53,402 bases of DNA from Pseudomonas sp. GM49 (GCF_000282355.1 NZ_AKJL01000163.1:1-53402); one strand, 5' to 3'. Positions 40,593-49,781 are shown, counted from the stretch's first letter. Notes: a model not told the origin generated them from the sequence alone. Made by a program: numbers and translations.

Positions 40593-41735
40593 ATGAAGCA
40601 GCGCCCCCATTTGTTGTTAACACTCGCCATGCTGATGTTGAGCGCACTGACGCCTCAGGCCTGGGCGTTCGCCGATGAATGCCAGCTCACCCTGAGTCAG
40701 CCGGTAGTCGATTACGGTTTGACGAATCGGGCCATACGCGCCGATGCCTCAGCAGAGCGAACCTTGGGCGAGCGCCGCTTGAGCCTGAACCTGAGCTGCA
40801 CCCAACCCACCGACATGACCCTGTTCTACCGCGCCATGGCCGCGACCGCCGAGCGCTTTCGCTTTGCCGAACGCGGCAGCTATGCGGTGCGTATGGGTGA
40901 CGCCGTACTCGATGGGCAACCTGTGAGTCTGGGCCTGATTTCCGCCGTCGGCCAGGTACCTGACGAAACCGCTTCGAGTCTGCTTTGGCGACCTCGGCAG
41001 GCCATCGTTCCGGTTCGGGGCGGTGTCGCGGTGCAAGGGCAAAATCTTTCGGCGCAACTGGAACTGTCAGCCTGGGCGCAGGAAAAAGCGTTGCAGGTAC
41101 GTGACGCCGTTGTCTGGGAAACCACCGGCCTGTTGGATGCGGTCGCTACGGGACGCTCAAGGGAGATAACCCTGCGCGCCAGTTTCGCGCCTGCCGCATG
41201 CAACGTGGAACTGTCCAATGGCGGTCTGGTGGATTTCGGCCGGCTATCGAAAAACGACCTCAACCCCGACAAAAGCACCCGACTGCCGCCCAGGGATTTA
41301 ACCCTGCGGGTTGGTTGCGACGCCCCGACACAGTTTGCCCTGGTCATGCATGACAACCGCTCAGGCTCGGCGACGGCCGACAGCGAGATTTACTACGGGC
41401 TGGGTCTGGATCACCGCAGCAACAAAATCGGCCTGTATTCACTCAACGTCAATCCCGCCAACGCCAGCGCCGACAGCTTTGCCCGCGTGTATCGAACCGA
41501 CTCCACCACCCTGGGCGTGGCCTGGAGCACCTCCAGTTCGAACCCCATACCGATCGCCCAGAAAAGCTACCTGGGCTTTACCGACAGCGCCGCCAGCACC
41601 GCTGGGCCGGCCTCGATCCAGAACCTCACAACCACGGTTACGGTCGATGCCGTCATTGCCCCCACCGTGAGCCTGGACCTGAGCACCGCCGTTCACCTCG
41701 ACGGCTCAGGGACCATCGAAATTCTTTATCCGTAA
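40593..41735 (+). CDS. Two-domain DUF1120 tip subunit (probable adhesin)
   Basis: A 380-residue exported protein. The signal peptide ends AWA at about residue 25. Two Ig-like halves follow. The N-terminal half (about 30-205) has cysteines in DECQL and LNLSCTQP and no donor-strand extension before it. The C-terminal half (about 205-380) is a DUF1120 pilin-like domain (AACNVELSNGGLVDFGRL, HDNRSGSAT, NKIGLYSLN) ending GTIEILYP. Two domains and no N-terminal extension are what a pilus tip subunit needs. The receptor is unknown. Confidence 0.87.
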   Translation: MKQRPHLLLTLAMLMLSALTPQAWAFADECQLTLSQPVVDYGLTNRAIRADASAERTLGERRLSLNLSCTQPTDMTLFYRAMAATAERFRFAERGSYAVRMGDAVLDGQPVSLGLISAVGQVPDETASSLLWRPRQAIVPVRGGVAVQGQNLSAQLELSAWAQEKALQVRDAVVWETTGLLDAVATGRSREITLRASFAPAACNVELSNGGLVDFGRLSKNDLNPDKSTRLPPRDLTLRVGCDAPTQFALVMHDNRSGSATADSEIYYGLGLDHRSNKIGLYSLNVNPANASADSFARVYRTDSTTLGVAWSTSSSNPIPIAQKSYLGFTDSAASTAGPASIQNLTTTVTVDAVIAPTVSLDLSTAVHLDGSGTIEILYP

Positions 41736-41821
41736 CACCCACCCTGCCTTGTTGCAACCGAGGCGCACTCAAGCGCACCTGGCCATTCAAGGTCAACAAC
41801 GAAAGAAAGGAAGTTTCATCC

Positions 41822-42430
41822 ATGAAAAAGTACCTCGCAGCACTTGCTACAACAGCCGTGATCAGCACCGCCCCTCAGGCCTTCGCGTTGGACGATACCC
41901 TGACGGTCAGAGGCCTCATCACGCCTGTCGCTTGCACGCCGACCTTCTCTGGCGGCGGTGTCATTGATCTCGGCAGGATCTCGTCAGGAGACCTCAATGA
42001 GGAGGAGAACACTCTGGTTGGCAGTCATCCGCTTACTTTGACCGTGAACTGCAATGCAGCTGCTACATTCTCCATCAATCCAATCGACAATAATCCCGGT
42101 ACGGCACTTGATGGTTGGTTTGGCCTTGGCCTGACCGATGACGGGAAAAAGCTGGGATTCTTTTACCCAGAAATTCTGCGAGCCACAGCCGATGCATCCG
42201 CGGCTGACCCTATCGAATCAAACGACAGCGGAACCACATGGGCGAAAGCGGACTCTGCTCAACCGGGATATTGGCTGTCCGTTGCCAATACTGGCGATAC
42301 CGATCCGATCGAAGCACAGGTTGTCACCATGGACTTTAAGGTTGAGACATATATTGCCGCCACCCGCGAGCTGGACCTGACCAACGATGTCAACATTGAT
42401 GGCTCCGCGACGTTCGAAATTGTTTACTAA
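41822..42430 (+). CDS. DUF1120 pilin subunit A
   Basis: A 202-residue exported subunit. The signal peptide ends QAFA at about 22. The mature N-terminus has an alternating-hydrophobic extension DTLTVRGLITP, fit for donor-strand exchange. A disulfide is likely between VACTPTF and TVNCNAA. It ends ATFEIVY, with the penultimate-aromatic C-terminus of chaperone-usher pilins. GC content and codon use are lower than in the flanking pilin gene, a possible sign of separate origin. It is a good candidate for the major subunit, being first and having its own 86-bp leader. Confidence 0.85.
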   Translation: MKKYLAALATTAVISTAPQAFALDDTLTVRGLITPVACTPTFSGGGVIDLGRISSGDLNEEENTLVGSHPLTLTVNCNAAATFSINPIDNNPGTALDGWFGLGLTDDGKKLGFFYPEILRATADASAADPIESNDSGTTWAKADSAQPGYWLSVANTGDTDPIEAQVVTMDFKVETYIAATRELDLTNDVNIDGSATFEIVY

Positions 42431-42443
42431 TTAGAGCCAAGGC

Positions 42444-42482
42444 GCTGAACCGTTCGTTGCCTGAATGAACGAACGGTTCAGC
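42444..42482. repeat. Perfect 15-bp inverted repeat between the two pilin genes
   Basis: GCTGAACCGTTCGTT and AACGAACGGTTCAGC flank a 9-base loop, 14 bp after the first pilin stop. There is no T-run, so it is more likely an mRNA-stabilising or partial-attenuation hairpin than a full terminator. Confidence 0.9.
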
Positions 42483-42515
42483 ACCCATACCTTCTTCTCG
42501 AAAAGGAATTTACCG

Positions 42516-43166
42516 ATGAAGCGTATCCCTACAACCCTGGCAGCAGTGTTGCTGGTGAGCGCGGCGACTTGCGCCCTTGCGGCGTCTACCGAAGGCCTGA
42601 CAGTCAACGGCATCATCACTCCGGTCGCCTGCACCCCGACTTTCTCCAACAACGGTCTTGTCGACTACGGAAAAATCTCCCGGCAGGACCTGAGCGTCGA
42701 TAATCGGACACAACTGCGTGACAAATCCCTCGACCTCAACATCAGCTGCACGGCACCTGCCCGTTTCGCCTTGATCATGCGCGACAACCGGGAAGGCTCG
42801 GCCATCGTCAACAGTGAGATCTTTTACGGCCTGAAGTTCGACCGCAGCGGCAACAAGATCGGTCTGTATTCACTGAACTTCGATCCCGCCAGAACCGTAG
42901 TGGACGCACTGGCTCAAGTGTATCGAACCGACTCCACCACTGGGGGGCGGGCGTGGAGCACCTCCAGGTCCAACCCCATACCGATCGGCGCCAAAGGCTA
43001 TCTGGGCTTCACTGATGTGGCGGGCAGCACCGCAGGTCCTGTCGCGATTCAGAACCTGAGCAGTCGGGTCACGCTTGTCACGGTCATTGCACCCACCTCA
43101 ACGCTCGACCTGACTGACGATGCAACACTCGATGGCTCGGCGACTCTGGAGGTTGTCTATTTGTAG
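42516..43166 (+). CDS. DUF1120 pilin subunit B
   Basis: A 216-residue exported subunit, signal peptide ending ALA (about residue 23). Donor-strand-like extension EGLTVNGIITP, cysteines in VACTPTF and NISCTAP, and C-terminus ATLEVVYL. From NKIGLYSLN to the end it is strikingly similar to the C-terminal half of the tip protein (shared VYRTDSTT, AWSTS, SNPIPI, YLGFTD). The ATG at 42516 follows AAGGAA; an in-frame ATG at 42465 lies in the upstream hairpin. It ends 14 bp from the convergent transporter gene, with no terminator between. Confidence 0.87.
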   Translation: MKRIPTTLAAVLLVSAATCALAASTEGLTVNGIITPVACTPTFSNNGLVDYGKISRQDLSVDNRTQLRDKSLDLNISCTAPARFALIMRDNREGSAIVNSEIFYGLKFDRSGNKIGLYSLNFDPARTVVDALAQVYRTDSTTGGRAWSTSRSNPIPIGAKGYLGFTDVAGSTAGPVAIQNLSSRVTLVTVIAPTSTLDLTDDATLDGSATLEVVYL

Positions 43167-43180
43167 ACGCTCCATTGCAT

Positions 43181-44482
43181 TTAAGTTTTCTCACTGCTGA
43201 CCTGCACATACAGCGCCCGCCCGGCCCCGAGACCGGCGATGATCGCCCCCAGGCCGATGACGCCGAAGATCCAGCCCACGGCTGTCCAGCCGCCGGTCCA
43301 GTCATGCACGATACCGACCGCGAACGGCCCCATGGACGCCAGGGTGTAACCAAAACCCTGGGCCATGCTCGACAGGTTCGCCGCCACATGGGAATCCCGC
43401 GAGCGCAGCACAATCAGGGTCAACGCCAGGCTGAAGGTGGCGCCCTGCCCCAGCCCCAGCACAATTGCCCAGCCCCACAAGCCTTCGATCGGTGCATACA
43501 GGCAACCGAACAGACCGCCGAGGGTCAGTGCCATCACGATCACAATCGCCAGGCGCTGATCCTTGCCGCGTGTAGCCAGCCATGGCGCGGCGAGGGAGCT
43601 GACCAGTTGCACGATCACCGACCCCGACAACACCAGCCCGGCCTGGGTCGGTGTCAGACCGCGCCCGATCAGAATCGACGGCAACCAGCCGAACACGATG
43701 TAGGCCAGGGACGATTGCAGCCCCATGTACAAGGTCACCTGCCAGGCCAGCGGATCGCGCAGCAATCCCCGAACGCGATAGGCGACGTTGTGCGCGCCGT
43801 GTTTTTGGCCGACTTGCGGCAGCCAGAACAGCGCCGCCACTAATGCCGGAATAACCCAGATACCGAGACCCAGCGCCCAGCTCTTGTCGAAATGCTCGCT
43901 GAGCGGCACCGTTGCACCCGCCGCCATCGCCGCGCCCAGGCATAGAGCCATGGTGTAGACGCCGGTCATGGTTCCGGCCTGTTTCGGGAAATCACGTTTG
44001 ACGATGCCTGGCAGCAACACACCGATCACGCCGATGCTGGCACCGGCCAGCACACTGCCGGCAAACAGGCCGATCTCACCGAACGAACTGCGCAGGATGA
44101 TCCCGCCAGCGAGTGTCAGCAGAATGCTCAACACCACCCGCTCGGCACCAAAGCGGCGGGCCAGTACCGGCGCCAACGGCGCAAACAGGCCAAGACACAA
44201 CACCGGCAACGTCGTCAGCAAACCGGCCTGCGATGCCGACAAACCAAGGGACTTCGAGACCTCGCTGAGCATCGGCGCCATGCTCGACAGCGCCGGGCGC
44301 AGGTTCAAAGCCACCAGAATCAGTCCCAGCAGCAACAGCCATGGACGGCGCAGGACCGGGTGAGTTTGCTGGACCTGTTCATCATCGGCCTCGGCGTCGA
44401 TCAACAGCTCTTCAAGCTCCGCCGTGCGTTTGGACAGTGAAAGGTGATGGGTGGTCAGGCTGTTCTCGGTTTCACGGTTCAT
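43181..44482 (-). CDS. CynX/NimT-family MFS transporter
   Basis: A 433-residue major facilitator with twelve spans after a hydrophilic N-terminal tail of about 45 residues. The first span has LGLILVALNLRPALSSMAPML, characteristic of CynX/NimT cyanate/nitroimidazole-type transporters. LARRFGAERVVL fills the 2-3 loop. The substrate is unknown. Its start overlaps the 3' end of the GntR gene by 11 bp, so the two form a translationally coupled pair. Confidence 0.9.
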   Translation of the reverse strand: MNRETENSLTTHHLSLSKRTAELEELLIDAEADDEQVQQTHPVLRRPWLLLLGLILVALNLRPALSSMAPMLSEVSKSLGLSASQAGLLTTLPVLCLGLFAPLAPVLARRFGAERVVLSILLTLAGGIILRSSFGEIGLFAGSVLAGASIGVIGVLLPGIVKRDFPKQAGTMTGVYTMALCLGAAMAAGATVPLSEHFDKSWALGLGIWVIPALVAALFWLPQVGQKHGAHNVAYRVRGLLRDPLAWQVTLYMGLQSSLAYIVFGWLPSILIGRGLTPTQAGLVLSGSVIVQLVSSLAAPWLATRGKDQRLAIVIVMALTLGGLFGCLYAPIEGLWGWAIVLGLGQGATFSLALTLIVLRSRDSHVAANLSSMAQGFGYTLASMGPFAVGIVHDWTGGWTAVGWIFGVIGLGAIIAGLGAGRALYVQVSSEKT

Positions 44483-45131
44483 TGATCAACTGCCTCGACA
44501 GGGCTTTGGCACGCTCCGGGTCGCGTTGTTCGACGGCATCGAGCAACTCGATGTGCAGGTCGAACACTTCCTGGCGGCGCGGGACGATGTTCAGGGTCTG
44601 GCGCAACTGCGCGCCGACGATGCTGGAGAAATAGCGATACAACTCGCTGAGTGTCGGGTTGTGCGCGGCGTCCACCAGCCGGCGGTGGAACACCAGATCG
44701 CAGGCGATGTAGGTATCGAGATCGCCATGGTAGTGACTGCCACTGACACCCAGCGCCTCGCGCAACGCCACCAGGTCTTCATCGGTGCGGCGCATGGCTG
44801 CCAGCCCGATGGCCTCGACTTCGAGGATGCGCCGGGTTTCCCGGGCCTGCTCGAGGGAGCAACGGGACAGCGCCTTCAAGGTATCGAGCGGATCGACCAC
44901 CGCCCGCAAGTAACTGCCGTCGCCCTGACGGATCTCGATCAGCCCGGAAAACGCCAACACCCGCATGGCTTCGCGCACGGTGTTGCGGCTGATGCCCAGC
45001 TCGGCGGACAACTCAGGCTCGGTGGGTAAACGCTGGCCCACGACCCACACGCCTTGGTTGATGCGCAAGCGCAGTTGGTCCAGAGCCTGATCGACCAGGG
45101 ATCGTTTCACTAATGGAGAAATTTCTGACAT
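44472..45131 (-). CDS. GntR/FadR-type transcriptional regulator
   Basis: A 219-residue regulator. The N-terminal winged helix (about 10-75) has LRLRINQGVWVVGQRLPTEPEL and GISRNTVREAMRVLAFSGLIEIRQGDGSY. The all-helical FCD ligand domain (about 90-215) has DTYIACDLVFHRRLVDAAHNP, whose Asp/His residues bind metal in the family. It probably controls itself and the overlapping transporter. The ATG at 45131 was chosen; 45152 is an alternative with a poorer site. Confidence 0.92.
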   Translation of the reverse strand: MSEISPLVKRSLVDQALDQLRLRINQGVWVVGQRLPTEPELSAELGISRNTVREAMRVLAFSGLIEIRQGDGSYLRAVVDPLDTLKALSRCSLEQARETRRILEVEAIGLAAMRRTDEDLVALREALGVSGSHYHGDLDTYIACDLVFHRRLVDAAHNPTLSELYRYFSSIVGAQLRQTLNIVPRRQEVFDLHIELLDAVEQRDPERAKALSRQLINEP

Positions 45132-45173
45132 GGAATTCGCCCTTTCATCCAATCATAGGATGAATTTTCTGAC

Positions 45174-45187
45174 ATGTTAGTCAACAT
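45174..45187. promoter_or_regulatory. Candidate GntR operator
   Basis: ATGTT and AACAT arms with a 4-base centre lie 43 bp upstream of the regulator start. TTTCTGACATG also occurs twice, at 45122-45132 and 45167-45177. Autoregulation is plausible but unproved. Confidence 0.35.
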
Positions 45188-45209
45188 ATTCCAGAACGGC
45201 AACAGCCCC

Positions 45210-45326
45210 CTGTAGGAGCGAGCTTGCTCGCGATGGAATCGAGAACGCCGCGGGGTATCAGGCACCCAGCGTTATCGTTGACGTCCATCGTCGGAACGCC
45301 GTCCGGAGCAAGCTCGCTCCTACAGG
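45210..45326. repeat. REPIN, long form with variant insertion
   Basis: Shares both arms and the loop with the element at 7728-7831, but its right half carries an extra TCGGAACGCCGTCCG block, the reverse complement (one mismatch) of the variant end at 26866-26886. Confidence 0.85.
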
Positions 45327-45327
45327 C

Positions 45328-45355
45328 AAAAAAAACCCGGAACATGTCCGGGTTT
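45328..45355 (-). terminator. Terminator of the aap operon
   Basis: AAACCCGGACATG and its pairing arm end in eight T on the minus strand, 21 bp after the aapP stop. Confidence 0.93.
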
Positions 45356-45375
45356 ATTTCACTGCCTGGATTCGA

Positions 45376-46140
45376 TCAATGCAGGATCTGACTCAGGAAC
45401 AGCTTGGTGCGTTCGTTCTGCGGGTGGTCGAAGAAGTCGTTCGGCGCGGCCTGCTCGACGATTTCGCCCTTGTCCATGAAGATCACGCGGTTGGCCACGG
45501 TGCGGGCGAAGCCCATTTCGTGGGTCACGCAGAGCATGGTCATGCCGTCTTCGGCCAGGCCGATCATGGTGTCCAGTACCTCTTTCACCATCTCCGGGTC
45601 GAGTGCCGACGTCGGTTCGTCGAACAGCATGATTTTCGGCTTCATGCACAGCGCGCGGGCGATCGCCACACGCTGTTGCTGACCGCCGGACAGTTGCCCC
45701 GGGAACTTATGCGCCTGCTCCGGAATGCGTACGCGTTCCAGGTAATGCATGGCAATTTCCTCGGCCTTGCGCTTGGGCATCTTGCGCACCCACATCGGCG
45801 CCAGCGTGCAGTTCTGCAAAATGGTCAGGTGCGGGAACAGGTTGAAGTGCTGGAACACCATGCCGACTTCACGACGGATCGCCTCGATCTGCTTGAGGTC
45901 GTTGGTCAGTTCCACGCCGTCGACCACGATGCGGCCCTGCTGGTGTTCTTCCAGACGGTTGAGGCAGCGGATAGTGGTGGACTTGCCGGAACCCGAAGGG
46001 CCGCACAGCACGATTCGCTCGCCCTGCCTGACGTTGAGGTTGATGTCCTTGAGTACGTGAAACTGGCCGTACCACTTGTTCACGCCCTGCATCTGAATAA
46101 TGCCTTCAGGGCTCACAGGTTGTTTGATTGCTTCGCTCAT
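45376..46140 (-). CDS. aapP: Amino-acid ABC transporter ATPase AapP
   Basis: A 254-residue ABC ATPase. Walker [16 protein letters not shown] (about 47-61), signature [15 protein letters not shown], Walker [16 protein letters not shown] and the H-loop [10 protein letters not shown] are all intact. It energises uptake of polar amino acids with AapQ, AapM and AapJ. The ATG at 46140 follows AGGAAG; an in-frame extension to 46320 overlaps aapM and is not supported. Last gene of the operon. Confidence 0.96.
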   Translation of the reverse strand: MSEAIKQPVSPEGIIQMQGVNKWYGQFHVLKDINLNVRQGERIVLCGPSGSGKSTTIRCLNRLEEHQQGRIVVDGVELTNDLKQIEAIRREVGMVFQHFNLFPHLTILQNCTLAPMWVRKMPKRKAEEIAMHYLERVRIPEQAHKFPGQLSGGQQQRVAIARALCMKPKIMLFDEPTSALDPEMVKEVLDTMIGLAEDGMTMLCVTHEMGFARTVANRVIFMDKGEIVEQAAPNDFFDHPQNERTKLFLSQILH

Positions 46141-46168
46141 CACAAAACTTCCTAAATTAGGTAGCGAC

Positions 46169-47266
46169 TTAGCGCTTGTGGCCAGTGTCGAGCTTGCGTT
46201 CCAGATGCATGGAATAGCGCGACATACCAAAACAGAAAATCCAGAACACCAGGGCGGCGAACACATAGCCTTCAGTGGCCATGCCCAGCCATTTCGGGTC
46301 AGCGGCGGCTTGCTTGACACTGTTGAGCAGGTCGAACAGGCCGATGATGATCACAAGGCTCGTGTCCTTGAACAGCGCGATGAAGGTGTTAACGATGCCG
46401 GGGATCACCAGCTTCAGGGCTTGCGGCAGAATCACCAGGCCCATGCTGCGCCAGTAGCCCAGCCCCATCGCTGACGCCGCTTCGTACTGACCTTTGGGAA
46501 TCGCTTGCAGGCCACCGCGCACCACTTCAGCCACGTAGGCCGACTGGAACAGGATCACACCGATCAGTGCCCGCAGCAGCTTGTCGAAGTTCATGCCTTC
46601 AGGCAGGAACAACGGCAGCATCACCGAGGACATGAACAGCACCGTAATCAACGGCACGCCGCGCCAGAACTCGATGAAGGTCACGCAGACCACCCGAATC
46701 GCCGGCAGGTTCGAACGACGGCCCAGGGCCAGGACAATCCCCAGCGGCAGCGCACCGGCAATGCCGACGGTGGCGATAACCAGGGTCAGCATCAGGCCGC
46801 CCCACTGGCTGGTCGCCACGTTGGTCAGGCCGAAAATGCCGCCATGCAACAGGAAGTAGGCAATGATCGGGTACAACACCAGGAAGCCCAGCCCGTGTAC
46901 CGCTTTATGGTGAAAGCGCGAGATGAACAACGGTGCCACGCCGACGATCGCCAGCCACACGGTCATGTCCACGCGCCAGCGCAGTTCCGGCGGGTAGTAC
47001 CCGTACATGAACTGGCCAAAACGCTGCTGGATGAACACCCAGCAAGCTCCGTCCTTGGTGCAGTCGGCGCGGGTCGTGCCCACCCAGTTGGCGTCGAGGA
47101 TGGCCCACTGCAGGATCGGCGGTACCACCAGGTAGATGAGGTAGAACGCAAACAGGGTCAGCAGGGTGTTGAGCCAGCTGGAGAACATGTTCGCGCGCAT
47201 CCACGCCACCACACCGATGCTGCGGCCCGGTGGAGGCATGTCAGGTTTGAAAGTATGAGTACTCAT
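46169..47266 (-). CDS. aapM: Amino-acid ABC transporter permease AapM
   Basis: A 365-residue inner-membrane permease of the His/Glu/Gln/Arg family. An N-terminal hydrophilic stretch and early span (about 30-50) precede a long periplasmic insert ([14 protein letters not shown]), a trait of AapM. The C-terminal core has [16 protein letters not shown] and the EAA-type loop [23 protein letters not shown]. It lies 10 bp after aapQ. Confidence 0.94.
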   Translation of the reverse strand: MSTHTFKPDMPPPGRSIGVVAWMRANMFSSWLNTLLTLFAFYLIYLVVPPILQWAILDANWVGTTRADCTKDGACWVFIQQRFGQFMYGYYPPELRWRVDMTVWLAIVGVAPLFISRFHHKAVHGLGFLVLYPIIAYFLLHGGIFGLTNVATSQWGGLMLTLVIATVGIAGALPLGIVLALGRRSNLPAIRVVCVTFIEFWRGVPLITVLFMSSVMLPLFLPEGMNFDKLLRALIGVILFQSAYVAEVVRGGLQAIPKGQYEAASAMGLGYWRSMGLVILPQALKLVIPGIVNTFIALFKDTSLVIIIGLFDLLNSVKQAAADPKWLGMATEGYVFAALVFWIFCFGMSRYSMHLERKLDTGHKR

Positions 47267-47276
47267 GCGCTATTCC

Positions 47277-48458
47277 TTACCGCTCGATCAGCGCAATGCG
47301 CTTGTTGTACCAGTTCATCAGCAGGGAAATGCTGATACTGATCGCCAGGTACACACTCATGGTGATGGCAATCACCTCGATCGCCTGACCGGTCTGGTTG
47401 AGCACGGTGCCGGCGAACAGCGAGACCATTTCCGGATACCCGATACCGGCCGCCAGCGAGGAGTTCTTCGCCAGGTTCAGGTATTGGCTGGTCAGCGGTG
47501 GAATGATCACGCGCAGGGCTTGCGGGATGATCACCTTGCGCAGGGTCGGACCGTTGCGCAGGCCAAGGGAATGCGCCGCCTCGGTCTGGCCATGGCTGAC
47601 AGACTTGATGCCCGAACGCACGATCTCGGCGATGAACGCCGCGGTGTAAACGGTCAGGGCCAGTGTCAGCGCCAGCAGTTCCGGGATCAGTACCCAGCCG
47701 CCGATGAAGTTGAAGCCTTGCAGCTTCGGCATTTCCCAATGCAGCGGTGCACCGAAGATCAGCGCGCACAAGGCCGGGATCACCAGGAACAGCGCCAGGC
47801 CGACCCAGAACTTGTGGAACGGCACACCGGTTTCTTCGAAGCGCTTGGTGGCCCAGCGGCTCATCAGCACGATGGCAACGATCGCCACCACGATGCTGAC
47901 TACAAACGGCCAGAAGCCGTCCGCCATCAACGCCGCCGGCATGTTCAGGCCACGGCTGCTGACGAAGAAGGTATCGCCGAAATTATGGCTGTTGCGCGGC
48001 CCCGGCATGGTCAGGAACACCGCGAAGTACCAGAACAGGATCTGCAGCAGCGGCGGGATGTTGCGGAAGACTTCCACGTACACCGTCGCCAGCTTGGCAA
48101 TGATCCAGTTCTTCGACAGTCGTGCCACACCGACGATGAACCCCAGGATCGTCGCCAGGATCACGCCGATGAAGGTCACCAGCAAGGTATTGAGCAGGCC
48201 GATGACAAACACCCGGGCGTAAGTGTCCGCTTCGGTGTAGTCGATCAGGTGCTGGGCGATACCGAAACCGGCACTGCGCTCAAGAAAGTCGAAACCGGAG
48301 GTAATGCCCCGGTGCTGAAGGTTGGTTTGCGTGTTGTCGAACAGAAACCAGCCTAACGAGACCACCCCGATAATCGTGATGATCTGGAATACCCAAGCAC
48401 GCACGCGTGGATCGCTGAGGCTGAGCCTCTGCTTTGGTGCGCCGATTGAATTTTGCAT
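47277..48458 (-). CDS. aapQ: Amino-acid ABC transporter permease AapQ
   Basis: A 393-residue permease, the partner of AapM. An early span (about 20-40) and a large first loop are followed by the permease core: YVEVFRNIPPLLQILFWYFAVF and the EAA loop TEAAHSLGLRNGPTLRKVIIPQAL. The length and insert between spans match AapQ rather than the shorter HisQ/M type. It is 65 bp after aapJ. Confidence 0.94.
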   Translation of the reverse strand: MQNSIGAPKQRLSLSDPRVRAWVFQIITIIGVVSLGWFLFDNTQTNLQHRGITSGFDFLERSAGFGIAQHLIDYTEADTYARVFVIGLLNTLLVTFIGVILATILGFIVGVARLSKNWIIAKLATVYVEVFRNIPPLLQILFWYFAVFLTMPGPRNSHNFGDTFFVSSRGLNMPAALMADGFWPFVVSIVVAIVAIVLMSRWATKRFEETGVPFHKFWVGLALFLVIPALCALIFGAPLHWEMPKLQGFNFIGGWVLIPELLALTLALTVYTAAFIAEIVRSGIKSVSHGQTEAAHSLGLRNGPTLRKVIIPQALRVIIPPLTSQYLNLAKNSSLAAGIGYPEMVSLFAGTVLNQTGQAIEVIAITMSVYLAISISISLLMNWYNKRIALIER

Positions 48459-48523
48459 GAAGTGCCCCGGAAATAATGGAACAGAACATCACCCGGCGGT
48501 TGGCCCACCGGGTGATAGAACCA

Positions 48524-49555
48524 TCAGCGCACTGGTGGTGCGTATTGAATGCCGCCAGCGTTCCACAGAGCGTTCAGCCCGCGGTCGATTTCCAGCGGAG
48601 TGCTCTTGCCGAGGTTTTTCTCGAACACTTCGCCGTAGTTGCCGACTTGTTTGACGATCTGCACGACCCAGTCTTTCTTCACTTTCAGGTCTTTGCCGTA
48701 TTCACCGTCAGTGCCGAGCAGACGGGCAACGTCAGGGTTCTTGGTGCCCTTGGCTTCGGCTTCGACGTTCTTCGAAGTGATGCCGGCTTCTTCAGCGTTG
48801 AGCATGGCGTAGCCAGTCCAGCGCACGATGGCCAGCCACTCGTCGTCGCCATTACGCACGACCGGGCCCAGAGGTTCCTTGGAAATGGTTTCCGGCAGAA
48901 CCACGTAGTCCTTCGGCGAAGCCAGCTTGCTGCGCTGGGCGAACAGCTGGGATTTGTCGGAGGTCAGTACGTCGCAACGACCGGATTCCAGCGACTTGGC
49001 GCTCTCGTCGGAGGTGTCGAAGGTGATCGGGGTGTATTTCAGGCCGTTGCCGCGGAAGTAGTCGGAAACGTTCAGCTCGGTAGTGGTACCGGCCTGGATG
49101 CAGATGGTCGCGCCGTCCAGCTCTTTAGCGCTTTTCACGCCCAGCTTGTTGTTTACCAGGAAGCCGATGCCGTCGTAGTAAGTGATGAAGCCCGGGAATT
49201 TCAGGCCCATGCCCGCGTCGCGGGAGCTGGTCATGGTGGTGTTGCGCGACAGAATGTCGATTTCGCCGGATTGCAGCGCGGTGAAGCGCTCCTTGGCGTT
49301 CAACTGGCTGAACTTGACCTTGGTCGCGTCGCCGAAGACCGCAGACGCTACAGCACGGCAATAGTCAGCATCGATACCTACGATCTTGCCGGTGGAATCC
49401 GGAACCGAGAAGCCTGGCAGACCATCGCTGACGCCACACTGCACGAAACCTTTCTTCATCACTGCATCCAGGGTTGCGCCCGCCTGGGCAAACCCGCTGA
49501 CACCGAGTACCGCGGCTGCAGTCACGATAGCCAGGGTGGATTTCAACATCTTCAT
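48524..49555 (-). CDS. aapJ: Amino-acid ABC transporter periplasmic binding protein AapJ
   Basis: A 343-residue family 3 solute-binding protein. The signal peptide ends FAQA at about residue 25. GFVQCGVSDGLPGFS, GIDADYCRAVASAVFG and LNAKERFTALQSGEIDILSRN are diagnostic for AapJ, which binds a broad range of L-amino acids. The long mature form (about 318 residues) separates it from short HisJ-like proteins. The ATG at 49555 follows TGGAGG. First gene of aapJQMP, with a long leader to a sigma-54-type promoter. Confidence 0.96.
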   Translation of the reverse strand: MKMLKSTLAIVTAAAVLGVSGFAQAGATLDAVMKKGFVQCGVSDGLPGFSVPDSTGKIVGIDADYCRAVASAVFGDATKVKFSQLNAKERFTALQSGEIDILSRNTTMTSSRDAGMGLKFPGFITYYDGIGFLVNNKLGVKSAKELDGATICIQAGTTTELNVSDYFRGNGLKYTPITFDTSDESAKSLESGRCDVLTSDKSQLFAQRSKLASPKDYVVLPETISKEPLGPVVRNGDDEWLAIVRWTGYAMLNAEEAGITSKNVEAEAKGTKNPDVARLLGTDGEYGKDLKVKKDWVVQIVKQVGNYGEVFEKNLGKSTPLEIDRGLNALWNAGGIQYAPPVR

Positions 49556-49748
49556 TCAAACCTCCAGTTTTGCTCTTGTTGTGTCGGAGCGTGAGTCCTG
49601 TCGCACCCTTTTGAGGCGTAGTCGACCCGTGTTGGCTTGTTTTGGGGTCAACCGACGTAAGACGTTAGCTATGAGTCTAGTAGGAGAAAATCCACGTCAT
49701 GGAAAACTCACTCTCACCAGTCGGCCGAACGGGCGGTAGCCCTTTCAC

Positions 49749-49781
49749 GTTCGCGAAGCCCCGTAGCGGCCCTTGGCGAAC
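49749..49781 (-). other. Hairpin in the aapJ leader
   Basis: GTTCGC and GCGAAC frame a GC-rich centre in the region transcribed ahead of aapJ. Between 49556 and 50022 no gene is supported; a 42-codon open frame on the plus strand (49699-49827) is not convincing. Confidence 0.45.
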
